Below, piece by piece: positions 8,428 through 20,700 of a stretch of 40,565 bases of DNA; the stretch's first letter is position 1; every line of letters begins with the position of its first letter. Under the pieces are notes generated by a model, which had not been told where the DNA came from, ran no database searches, and worked only from the letters and a program-made list of their open reading frames with translations. A program made the translations under genes and the position numbers. Where the stretch lies: assembly GCA_004335835.1 (NCBI GenBank), contig RWJK01001774.1:5228-45792 (forward strand), written 5' to 3'. This DNA is from Scenedesmus sp. ARA3 (Eukaryota > Chlorophyta > Chlorophyceae > Sphaeropleales > Scenedesmaceae).

Positions 8428-11400
8428 ATGACAGAGAACGGCGACGCAGCAGCAGCTGCTGCAGCAGTAGCCGACGCGCCAGCAGCAGTGGACCCAGCAG
8501 CAGCAGCTGCTGCGCCAGTACCAGCCGCGGCCGCAGCAGCTGCTGCAGACCCAGCAGCCGCGGCCGCAGGTGCTGCACCCGACCCTGCTGCAGCTGCTGC
8601 TGCTCCAGTCGACGCAGCAAAGCCTGCAGCAGCAGACACTAATGGCACCAGCCAAGCACCCGCGCCAGCAGCAGCAGCACGCGTGCACGCTGCAGCTGCT
8701 GCAGCCGCAGCAGCAGCAGGCCGGCCACAGCCACCCAGCCTGGAGCAGTGCAAAGTCCTGCAAGCAGTAATCAAGCTCTTAGAGCATCATGAGGATGCCC
8801 GGAAGATGCTGCCGCTAGCAGCAATGAGTGCTGAGACGCTGCAGCTCACCCTCACACACTCCCCACAGCCAATCAATGTAGCAGACGTGCTCTCAAAGCT
8901 GATGCCACACCTGGAGCCAGCTGTAGCACACGAGCTGTGGGAGCAGTTCAAACGCGGCAGCGTAGCAGCAGCAGCAGCAGCAAACGGCGCTGCGGCAGCA
9001 GCGCCCACCGCGACAGCAGCAGCGATCCTGAGTCAGGCGGCGCCGCTCGCGCCCGGAGCAGCAAACCCCGCGCACGCAAAGCTACGGAAGCAGGCGTATG
9101 CTGCGAATAACGCAAAGTGCTCGGTGTGTGCTGAGACGTACCACCCCAGTTTCAGCCCGCTGCTGCTGTGTGACTTCTGCCCCCAGGCACACCATGTGTA
9201 CTGCTTGGGGCTTGACTGGCCAGACCTGCCCGAGGGAGAGTGGGCTTGCCCCAGGTAGGTTTGTTGTTTGCTGTGTTTGTGTAAGCTTGCAGCAGCAGTT
9301 GGGGTTGTTGAGCCAGCAGCAGCTGAGCTGCAGCGGCCAGAAACTGCAGCAGCAGCGCTGGCTGGTGTTGGTGTTTCGATAATCAGCCCCTTCAAAACGG
9401 AACACAAATGCACATGCGTGCCATGCATCTGGGCAGTTGGCAGTATCCACCATGTGTACTGCTTGGGGCTTGACTGGCCAGACCTGCCTGAGGGGGAGTG
9501 GGATTGCCCCAGGTAGGTTTGGTTTATATGCTGTTACGTGCTTTGTTTGCAACATCGGAGGGGGTTGTTTGGTGCAGCCAGCAGCAGCTGAGCAGCAGCA
9601 GCGGATAGCGCGCCACGAACTGCAGCCGCAGTAGCACTTTCTGGTGGTGGCGTATCAGTGAAGCGCCTGTTCAGCATGGATCAGAAATGCAAACGCGTGC
9701 CATGCAATTGGGACGATCAGCAGTATCCTTTCTTTCACTTTGCACTCTTTGTGACACAAGTGGCACTTGTGTCACAACAGCTAGAATAAGCAGCAGTTTC
9801 TTTTTCATGCTTTTGCATGCTATCACGGTGCCCAGCACGCGCACGCTCACCAACCCTCTGCTGCCTCTGATTGCTGCTGCTGCAGCTGCCTGCCGCTGCC
9901 TGGCGGCCAGCGCAACGTAATTCAGCAGCAGCGGTGAGTTGCTGCCGGCCTGGCGTGGCCTGCTGCAGCTGTGGCTGCGTCTGCGGGCAATCAGCTGTGC
10001 ATGCACAGCTTGCGTTTGCCGGGCTCTGGTTGTTATCATACTTTGTTGCACAGCGGCAGAGTATGAGGTCCAGCTGAATGCTGCCGTATTAAGCAGAGAT
10101 GAGTATTCCAGTCCAGTGCAGCACAGAGCGTCTGCTGTGCAGTCGCTTGTACAGGCAGTAAACAGCTCCCCAAACGCTGTTCGATAATGTGGCGCTGTGT
10201 TGTACTTATCCATGTTTGTGCTCTGCCTTTTGATGCCTGTTTGGACAACAGCTTCTCAACACACTGTTTGATGATGTGGTTTTTGTCGCACTGTGTTATT
10301 TGCGTCATCCTGCAGGCTGCTGGCGCTGCAGCGCGAGCAGCAGATGCGGCTCAAGGCCTTTGCCGCAGGCGCAGCAGCAGACAAGGAGCGGCGCAAGGCA
10401 GATGAGAAGCTGGCAAAGGAAAAGCTCAAGGAGGAGCAGAAGAAGGCAGACAGCAAGCGCGCGAAAGGGTGAGTGCGTGTGAGCGTCTCTGGTTGGTGTG
10501 TGAAAGTTTGAGGCTGATGAAAAGCTGGCAAAGGAGAAGCTCTCAAGGAGGAGCAGAAGAAAGCAGACAGCAAGCGCGCAAAGGGGTGAGTATGGAAGCT
10601 GCAATCTGTGGCACCTGCTGCACATGCAACCCATGCAGATTCACGTCCAGTGTTACATTCATTGAGCCTGCTGAGTGTTACAACAACTGTTATTTTGACT
10701 GTTACATTACTGTTGTTTTGTTGTTTGCTTGCTTGCTCCTGCAGGCCCTTCCAGGTGGATGACATGGACCTTGCCATGGAGGAGGCAGCAGAAGCAGCAT
10801 GCCTGTCCAACCTGCTGAGTGTTACACTGACCGGTGTTTGACTGTCACATGATGTGTTATATTGTTATTTCTTGCTCCTGCAGGCCCTTCCAGGTGGACA
10901 ACATGGACCTTGCCGTTGAGGAGGCAGCAGAAGCACCATGCCTGTCCAGCCTGCTGAGTGTTACACCAATTGTTACTTTGACTGTCACATGACTGTTATA
11001 TTGTCATGTTTTGCTCCTGCAGGCCCTTCCAGGTGGATGACATGGACCCGGCTATGGAGGAGGCAGCAGACGCAGCACGCCTGTCCAGCCTGCTGAGTGG
11101 TACACTGACCGGTGTTTGACTGTCACATGACTGTTATACTGTCATTTCTTGCTCCTGTAGGCCCTTCCAGGTGGATGACATGGACCTTGCCGTGGAGGAG
11201 GCAGCAGAAGCAGCCCGCCTGACCAGCCTGATGACTCAGCTGCAGGATGCAGCAGAGCGGGAGGGAGGCGGCGGCAGGCGCGGATCGGCAGCAGCAGCAG
11301 CGGCGGCAGCCATGCCGTACGAGCCAGCGGATGTAAGTGCGGGGCGTGAGATTGCGGGTTTTGGAAGCAGCGTGTTTAGAATGAGCATTGCTGGGTTCAC

Positions 11401-14364
11401 AGCGGTACAATGCTACTTGCTTGGAGACGGCTGCGTAGTCAAAGCTTGCCTGCAGCTCTGTTCTTTGTTTTTTTTTCAACCCAGCAGTTGCCTGATTTAG
11501 CCGTGTGTTGAGCAACTACACATGAAGTGGTTGACAGCCTGACAGTAACTGGTGTTTTCAAGTAAACATTTTGGAGCTAGTTCTCTATTTATAATTCTTT
11601 TGTTTCTGCAGGATGCCGCGGAATCGGAGCATGGCCTGCCGCCGCTGCCGCCCAACCGCCGCATCGGCGCTTATGGCGCGTACGGCGCAGGCGGCGGCGG
11701 CGGTTACAGCGGTGCGTCAACCGCCAGCGAGCAGCTGCGGGAGGCCAGCGACAAGCTGCGGCGGCTGCAGGCCACTGCTGCCGGGCCGCCAGCACTTAAA
11801 GACACCATTACGGTGAGCTTAGGTTGATAGATGGGATTCTGAAGTATCAGCGGCTGGGCTGTTGTATCCTCTGAAAGCCTGATCGGCTGCTGCCGCGGGC
11901 CCGCTAGCACTCACAGACACCCTCACGGTCAGCTGAGGTCGTTGCAAACATTTGAAGATAGTGGGCAGCTGCGGGAGGCCAGCGACAAGTTGCGGCGGCT
12001 GCAGGCCACTGCTGCGGGGCCGCCAGCCCTGAAAGACACCATCACGGTGAGCTGATTGATATAAACAAGACAATGGGAGTGCCAGCAGCTGCTGGGCTGG
12101 TTGCAGTTGTGTTGCAGCGTGCGGTGCGGCTGCTGCGGTGTGCTGCTGACTTTGCTTGGCAGGGTCTGTTGCTTGTGTGAGCAACACCTGCAGCTGCAAG
12201 CTTATTCTTGCTGTTCTGTCACCATATACAAACTCCAGTAACAGAATCATCTTTGCATGTGGTATTGCCCTGCAGGACGAGCGCCAGCTGCACAGCCTGA
12301 TGGACGCCCTGGCTGTGGCCGAGTTCCTGTCCACGTTTGCCGGCGTGTGCGCTTCCGCCAACTGCCAAACCACACCCATAACCAAACAACACACGTCAGC
12401 TGTATGTGTCATGTTGTGAAATGCTCGCAGGACGAGCGCCAGCTGCACAGCCTGATGGACGCCCTCGCTGTGGCCGAGTTTCTGTCCACCTTTGCGGGCG
12501 TGTGCGGGGCCCCGCTGCTGGGCCTGGCGCAGCTGCAGCAGGCTGCAGCGTGGCCCCTAGATGGCCCGGAGCTGTTTGAGACGTACAGCAGTCTGGTCAA
12601 GTACCTACTGGCGCAGTGGGTGAGTGGGGTTCAGGGGTAGTTGGCTTTAGAGTGAGGGTGAGTAGGCTGCTGGATGGCCCGGAGCTGTTTGAGACGTACA
12701 GCAGCCTGGTCAAGTACCTACTGGCGCAGTGGGTGAGTGGGGTTCAGGGGTAGTTGGCTTTAGAGTGAGGGCGAGTAGGCTGCTGGATGGCCCGGAGCTG
12801 TGTGAAACATACAGCAGCCTGGTCAAGTACTTGCTGGCACAGTGGGTGAGTGCAATGAAAGTTTGGCTTGGGGTTGGATAGTGCCATGAGTGTGTTGGTT
12901 TCTGCAATGGTCGCCTGTGTGACAGCCGAAGTCTGTTCAAAGCGTTGTGGGTGTAACGATCGGCAGCATGTTTTGGGAGAGCCGCTGAAACAGAACACGA
13001 GCTGCCTTGGCCAGCTGTTGTCACACTCTCCAACTTTGTGCTGCCTGCAATTGCTGCGCTGCAGAGCCACATCGAGTCGGGCCATGTGGGCGCGCGCGTG
13101 CGGCGCTGGGCTCGTTGCCTGGAGCGCAGCAGCGCCATCGGCAGCTTCGATGCAGCGGTGAGTGCTGCTGCTGCTGCTGCTGCTGGGCTGCAGTATTCGA
13201 ATAGTCACACTCACTTTTTATTGGCAGGCTGGCGCCGAGGGCGTGACTCGCATGGTGCCCAATAGCCTTGTACCAACACACAATAAACCTCAACAAAAGG
13301 TTGGTTTGGCACTGATGTGGTTGCTGACAATATGCAGGCTGGCGCGGAGGGTGTCAATGGCATGGTACCAAACGGCAACGCCACCTGGCAGGAGCTGCTG
13401 CGCCGCTACTGCCTGCTGTCGCGCAGCAGCCTGCGCGTGAAGGACAGCGAGCTGAAGCCGGGGCAGTGCTACGCCAGCATGACGGATGACCTGATCATGG
13501 TGCATGCCGCGGTGGAGCTGGGCAAGCAGGTAACGTATTGGGTTCAACATATGTTGCATCCTTTATCATTTGTTTTTTCATACATGTGTTTTTTGATACA
13601 TTTGTGTTTGATGGGACAGCGAGCTGAAGCCGGGGCAGTGCTACGCCAGCATAACCGATGACCTGATCATGGTGCACGCAGCGGTGGAGCTGGGCAAGCA
13701 GGTAACATATTGTTAGAACATATGTTACAAATACTGACATGTGACGCACATGTCTTTTAAAGGGACAGCGAGCCTGGGCAGTGCTACGCCAGCATGACGG
13801 ATGACCTAATTATGGTGCATGCCGCGGTGGAGCTGCGCAAGCAGGTGTGAAGAGCGTTATAAAACATGTTATATCACGTGTTACAGGTGATGTGCAGCGT
13901 GTGTTGAGTCTGCTCGGGAGACCGGCTGATGGTAAGTGGATTGCGTCTGTTCCTGCCTCACGCGCGTCTGCTGCTGGGCGCGTTGTGGCTACCTCTGCTG
14001 TCAATCGCATGTTAGTTGAGTTGCGTGCTCAACGCTGCTGCTGCTTCTGCTGCTGCTGCTGCTGCAGGATGCGTGGCGGCTGCCGCCGGAGTTTCACCTG
14101 CGGCTGTTGCACGCGCTGTGCAATGACGTGGTCAACTGCTTCAACATGAAGGCGGAGATCAGCAGCAGGTGCGTCAACGTCATGTCGATGTGCCTGCATT
14201 AAAATGATCTATGTAAGAGTTGTACGTGCGATTTCAGTGATGTCTTGACTTTCATCGCCTACTGCATGCTGCCGCAGTATCCGCTGCTTTGATTCAGCAC
14301 AGCACATATAACGTATGTCAGCCTGAACGTAGGCAGAAAGCGCAGCCTTATGAACAGCCTCGGT

Positions 14365-14395
<31 letters not shown>

Positions 14396-17300
14396 AGGCT
14401 GGACACCAGCATCGCGCTGCAGATAGAAAAGTTCCACGCGGATGCAGAGGAGCGCAAGAAGGAGAAGGAGGCGGCGCGCATGCGGCGCGAGGCGGCACAA
14501 GCAGCACGGTGGGTGGGCTCAACACATATCCAAGGCGGCAGCGACAAGCGTGCTCACTCCTCGCCCCAGTTTCTGCTTGTTTGCTGACTTGCATGAACAA
14601 ACATGACGTACCATCATAAATAATTTAAGTTGCAAAGTACTGATGCTGCAGGGACAAGCGTGCGCGGGAGCTCAGCATGGCCTCAACGCCAGACTATCTT
14701 CAACGCGCAGCTGCTGTTGCTGCTACTGCTGCAGGGACAAGCGTGCGAGGGAGCTCAGCATGGCCTCAACACCAGCAGATGGCGGCACGCCAGACCCGCA
14801 GTTTGCAAACTCGGCAGCAGCAGACGGCGGCGCAGACGGCGACAGCAGCGCTGCGGAGCCTCCTCTGAAGCGTGCACGCAGCAGCAGCGGCATGGCGGGT
14901 GACTTTGGCGGCATTGACGGCACGCCTGGGCTAGGTGAGTAACTGCGTGCTTTGGGTGGAGTAGTTGGTACGCTGTCTGTTTTGGTGTTGCTTGCGCTGC
15001 CTGTTACGCTTTGTTCGTGTTGTGGTCAACTGCAAGCAGAGGTTCACCTGGGTGACCTTGCTCAGGAGGTTTTCGCAGTGCTGTGTTACAGCAGCGCTGC
15101 GGAGCCGCCGCTGAAGCGCGCGCGCAGCAGCAGCGGCATGGCGGGTGACTTTGGCGGCGTTGACGGCACGCCTGGGCTGGGTGAGTAACGCGTGCATTGG
15201 TGGACCATGTTGGTAGGTTATTTTTTTCTGTGTGGCTTGCGCTGCCTGTTTGCTTTGTTAGCGTTGTGGTCAACTGCTAGCAGAGGTTCACCTGGGTGAC
15301 CTTGCTCAAGAGGTTTTCGCAATGCTGTGTTACAGCAGCGCCGCGGAGCCGCCGCTGAAGCGTGCACGCAGCAGCAGCGGCATGGCGGGTGATGGGTTTG
15401 ACACGCCTGGGCTGGGTGAGTTTGTCGTGCATGGTGGATTGGTGTTTCCTGTATGGCGTTGCTGCGCCCTGTCAATATGCTCCAGCTGTTCAGCAGCAAT
15501 CAGAAACCTGGCATTCCTCTCAGCGCTGCCTTGTGCTCTCATTGAAGTTGTGCTTTTAAAAGGTTCAAAGGTCCAAAGACAACGCCCTGCCGGCACAGAG
15601 CTCGTGTAGGTTTGGGAACCCCTCTTTCATACTGCAATGAGGTTTTTCAATCCGCACACAGGTGGCACGCGCGGCGACACGCCAGACATGCCGGACCCAG
15701 CCGCTACTGCTGCTGCGGCCGTCATCCGTGCATGACTCTCACCCACTCTGTGCCGCACACTTGTTGTCTGCAGGCGGTGCCGACACGCGTGACGGCACGC
15801 CGGACCCAGCCGCCGCAGCCGCCGGCGCAGGCTTCGACCCGCGCGGCGGCGCTGCTGCTGCCGGCTGGCGCAGCGCGGAAGATCGGGAGGCGCGTGATGC
15901 TGCGCTAAGTGCTGAGCTGGCGCGTTATTCGATCCGCAGCGAGCCGCTTGGGATGGACCGGCACCACCAGCGCTACTGGCATATGCAGGTGGGGAGGTGT
16001 TGATTTTGTTGTTTAGTAATCGTTCGTAGTTGTGTTATTTGTGCGACAGTTGAGGTAAGCTGGCCCGCTACAGCATCAGGAGCGAGCCGCTTGGTACCTG
16101 CCGGCACCACCAGCGCTACTGGCACATGCAGGTGGGGATCGTTACAACCCCTGTTACTGTCTTTAGCGCTTGGACGTATAGCTGATTGCTAAGCTGGCGC
16201 GCTACAGCAGCCGCAGCGAGCCGCTTGGGATGGACCGGCACCACCAGCGCTACTGGCACATGCAGGCGGGGATCGTTACCACCCCTGTTACTATCTTTAG
16301 CGCTTGAACGTGTAGCTGAGTGCTAAACTGGCGCGCTACAGCAGCCGCAGCTAGCCGCTTGGGATGGATGGGCACCACCAGCGGTACTAGCACATGCAGG
16401 GAGGGAGGTGTTATTCTTGCCGGTGTTGTTGTTATCATGGTTGTTATCATGGTAGTGAGTTGAGCTGGCGCTTTGCAGCATCAGGAGCGAGCCGCTGGGC
16501 ATTGACCGGCACCATCAGCACAACCCCTGTTACCCTTATTGCCGCAGCTGTTGTTGCACCCGCATGCCTTATTTGCTGCTGCTGCCACCGCTGCTGCTGC
16601 TGCCACTGCAGAGCCTGCCCAGCATCATCTTTGTGGAGAGCGCGGAGGGCGACAGCTTGGGGCTCATCACCAACAGGAGCCAGCTGGACGCATTGATGGC
16701 GGGGCTTAACAAGCGCGGCAGCCGCGAGAGCGCCCTGCACCAGGTGGGCTTGAGTCAGGTGTAAAACAGTTGTTTGCAAATCACCAGCTAGCTTCATGGT
16801 GCCGAGCATGCACATGTCGAGTGATGGCGGGGCTCAACAAGCGCGGCAGCCGCGAGAGCGCGCTGCACCATGTGGGCTTTAGTCAGATGTAAAACTGCAC
16901 AGTTGTGTGCAAAAACACCAGCTAGCTTCTTGGTGCCGAGCATGCATGTATCGGGTGGTAGCGAGGCTCAACAAGCGCGGCAGCCGAAAGAGCGCGCTGC
17001 ACCAGGTGCGTAGATACAGCAGTTGTTGATGGACAGATCGATGAACAGATTGCTGCATGGTGCATGCATGGTGCATGCATATGTTGGGTAAGCTCAACAA
17101 GCGCGGCAGCCGCGAGAGCGCACTGCACCAGGTGGGGTTTTGAGGCATTAGGTTGCCTACAGAATGCTGGTTTTGCCTGTAAGCCTGCCAGTTGCTCGGC
17201 ATTGCTGGCTGTGTTTGTGGAGTGATGGCGGGGCCCACGCCGCGCCTGCGGCCCCCTCACATGCCGCTGCATTCCGTGAACTTAAAGAAGGCTGCTGCTG

Positions 17301-17690
17301 CTGCTGCTGCGCAGGTGCTCCAAAAGCGTTACGACGAGTTCTGCCGCTGCCTGCGGCCGCCGCACATGCCGCTACACGTGGCAGCAGTGCCGCGCAACAG
17401 GCGCAGCCGCCGCAACTGGCTCAAGGCGGCAGCGCGGGCGATGCCTGCAAATGTGAAGCTGGACGCGTCTGGCTGGCCGCTGCAGCAGCAGCAGCAGCAG
17501 CAGCAGGATGATGAGGCGCAGCCTGACTACCAGCAGCTGCTGGTGAGTTTATTTGTGCATAACATGTTACATACCATGTTTCTGTTGTTGATTTGTCGGC
17601 ATGTTGCGGTGCAGCTGAAGCCGCCCGTGACGGCTGCTGTGCTGCACATCGCCAATCAAGGGCCTCGTCGACTTTCATTACCCGAACAAT

Positions 17691-17723
<33 letters not shown>

Positions 17724-20700
17724 AGGCCGCCAGTGAAGCCACCGCAGTGGCTGCCTCACTGAGTGAGCTACAAGGCCTGGTCAGCAATCCATTCGCTTCA
17801 CCAAATGCTAAATGCTGCTGCTGCTGCTGCTGTGTTTGTTACTGCAGGCTGCCAGTGAGGCCACAGCCGTTGCTGCCTCACTGTCGGAGCTGGAAAGCCT
17901 TGTCAGCGGCCTGGTAGGGGCGGGCATCTACGACCTGTCGGTCAAAGACTGGCGGGCGCGGCTGCGCGGCAAAACCTCCGTTGACGAGCTCTGTGAGTGC
18001 CTGCTTCAACTCAGTTTCTGTTTTGCATTGGCTTGAATTTTGTGTGTTTGTGTTTCGTCAAGGTCCCAGCTTGCCTGCATTTGTTGCTTGTTGGAGGTTG
18101 CTGGCGGTCTTGTGTTTTGGTGGGCCTTGTCAGCGGCCTGGTAGGGGCGGGCATCTACGACTTGTCGGTGAAGGACTAGCGGGCACGGCTGCGCGGCAAA
18201 ACCAGCGTGGACGACCTCTGTGAGTGCCTGCTTCAACTCAGTTTTTGATTTGCATCAGCTTGAAGTGGTGTTTCATTGTGTTTTGCATCAGCTTGAAGCG
18301 GTGTTTCATTGTGTTTTGTCAAAGTCTCAGCTTTCATGTTGTTGCTTGGTCGAGTTCTGTGGCGTTCTGATGTTTTGGCGGGCCTTGTCAGCGGCCTGGT
18401 AGGGGCGGGCATCTACGACTTGTCGGTGAAGGACTGGCGAGCGCGGCTGCGCGGCAAAACCTCCGTTGACGAACTCTGTGAGTGCCTGTTTTACTACGCT
18501 TTTGTTTTGCACCGGCTTCAGCTGTGTATTATCGTGTTTTGTGAAGGTCCCAGCTTGCATGCACGCTGGTTGTCGCTTGTTGGAGGTGGCTGGCGTGCGT
18601 GTTTGGTGGGCCTTGTCAGCGGCCTGGTAGGCGCGGGCATCTACGACCTGTCAGTCAAGGACTGGCGGGCAAGGCTGCGCGGCAAAACCTCCGTTGACGA
18701 ACACTGTGAGTGCCTGCCCTGCTTGTTTGGTGTCTATTTTGCAACTGTGGCTGTTCTGGTTGCGCGGTAATCGGCTACATTGGTTTGCATCACAACAACG
18801 CCAAGTCTCATCGCTCGTGCTTAAAACGCCGTGAGCTTGTTTCATGGCATGTTGGTTGCTTTCATGTGTTGTTATGTGGTGTCTTGTTGTTGTTTTCATT
18901 GTGTGCTCATGCTGACCTGGCCCGATTTGGCAGCTGCATGGCGCACCCCGTGCCATGTGACTTATGCTTCCCGGGCAACAGCAGCAGTAGCTACCCCTGG
19001 GGCATCACCGGATGGCACGCAGCGCTGCTGTGCGTGCCGCTGCTGCTCCTGGGGAACACATCTTCTGTATGTGTCCAGTTGTTTGCCACTTTGTTGTGTG
19101 CTATGCTGGCTAGCTCCGTCATGCTGGCTCCTCGGTTGGCAGCAGCGACCTGCACTGCCACCCTCACTGCGAAGTATCTGAACCTCTCAAAGAGTGCCGT
19201 ACGCAACCTCACTGGTTATGTTGTGTCTGCAGCATTGCAACCTTGTATCAAATAACAAGAATGTGTTACTGTATTTGCAACATCCACAGGCCAAATGCTG
19301 GAGGATTTTGAGGCCGCGCTGTCGCACCTCTCGCCATCAAAACAGTGTCACCAACGCCCAACTGTTTGAGTGTCACCAAAACCCGCTGCATTGCTGCTTA
19401 TCCACCCTGCAGGCCAAATGCTGGAAGAGTTTGAGGCGGCACTGTTGCACCTTTTGCCACAAAACAGATAATCATCAGCTCACGCTTCAGCTTTTTGCAC
19501 CTGCTGTATGGTGCTGCTGATAAACCTTGCAGGCCAAATGCTTGAGGAGTTTGAGGCAGCGCTCTCCCGTATCGGGGACGGCCGCCCAGCCGGCGCCACA
19601 GAAGAGGCGATCGACGAGTTCATTCGGGAAGCAGACATCTACGAGGCAGAATTTGTCATGCCTGTGTCAGCAGCGGAGCTGGCAGAGCAGCAGGAGGCAG
19701 CAGCAGCAGCGGCAGCAGCAGCAGCGGCCGAGAAAGCCGCCGCCGCAGCAGCAGACGGCGGCGACGGGGGTGGTGATGACGATGCATGCGAGCCACCAGC
19801 GCTTGCTGCTGCTGCTGCCGCTGCGCGGCCGCCGCCGCCGAGCAATAAGAAGGGGAAGAAAGCAGCCGCCAGCAGCAGTAAGAAGGGAAAGGGAAGTGGC
19901 GGCAGCAAAGCAGGCGGCAGCAGCAAGAAAGGCGGGAAGAAGGGCTCGGCAGCAGCGTCTGCTGCTGATGGTGATGCGGATGATGACACAAACCCTGATG
20001 CTGCTGCTCACAGGGGCCCTATGGTCACGCTATTTTCGGGCGCCACGCGTGTGCGGAAAGCAGGGCACGTGAAGCAGGAGCAGCAGCAGCAGCAGCAAGT
20101 GAAGCAGGAGGCAGGGGAGTCGGGAGACGCTATGCAGGTGGATGGCGCTGCTGCTGCTGCTGTGGTGAAGAGCGAGCAGGAGGATGCTGCAGCAGCAGCA
20201 GATGGCAGCGCTGCTGCTGCTGTGAAGGCTGAGCAGCAGCAGCCGGATGAGGATGTCACAAAGATGGTGTCGCCACTGGAGGAGCTAGACGACTCAGGTG
20301 AGCCCATTTCGTTTTTTTGTTTGTGGCCTGCAGACGTTTAGGCAGAAAAGCACTACCAAGAACATTGTGCAGCAGCAGGCGCACACAGACAGCCTTCGCT
20401 TGCAGCTGTACATCAGACAGAGCTGGCGAGATGTGGCTGTGCCCTTGATGTCTAAATGCACAAGTCACTGGTTCATCAAGTACTGTACTGCATGTACTGC
20501 CTTTGAACAACTGCAGATGTCGAGGCGGAAAAGCGCTACCAGGAAAAGCGCGCAGCAGACAAGGCAGGCGAGCCGCTGCCGCCGCCTCCCGTGTTGCTCA
20601 TGACGCACTAGTCGCTGACGCATTGTGTTCTACCTGCTCTCTTCAAACAACTGCAGATGTCGAGGCAGAAAAGCGCTACCAGGAAAAGCGAGCGGCAGAG

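Noticed and set aside
10745..11160. four functional tandem exons (true exon repetition)
   Set aside because: Only the last copy reaches a donor in frame. The first three lose the exon sequence before any GT donor and then meet stops.
17613..17670. possible extra exon (reads LKPPVTAAVLHIANQG after a GTGCAG acceptor)
   Set aside because: No good donor follows, and the gene model is already in phase without it. It may be another decayed fragment.
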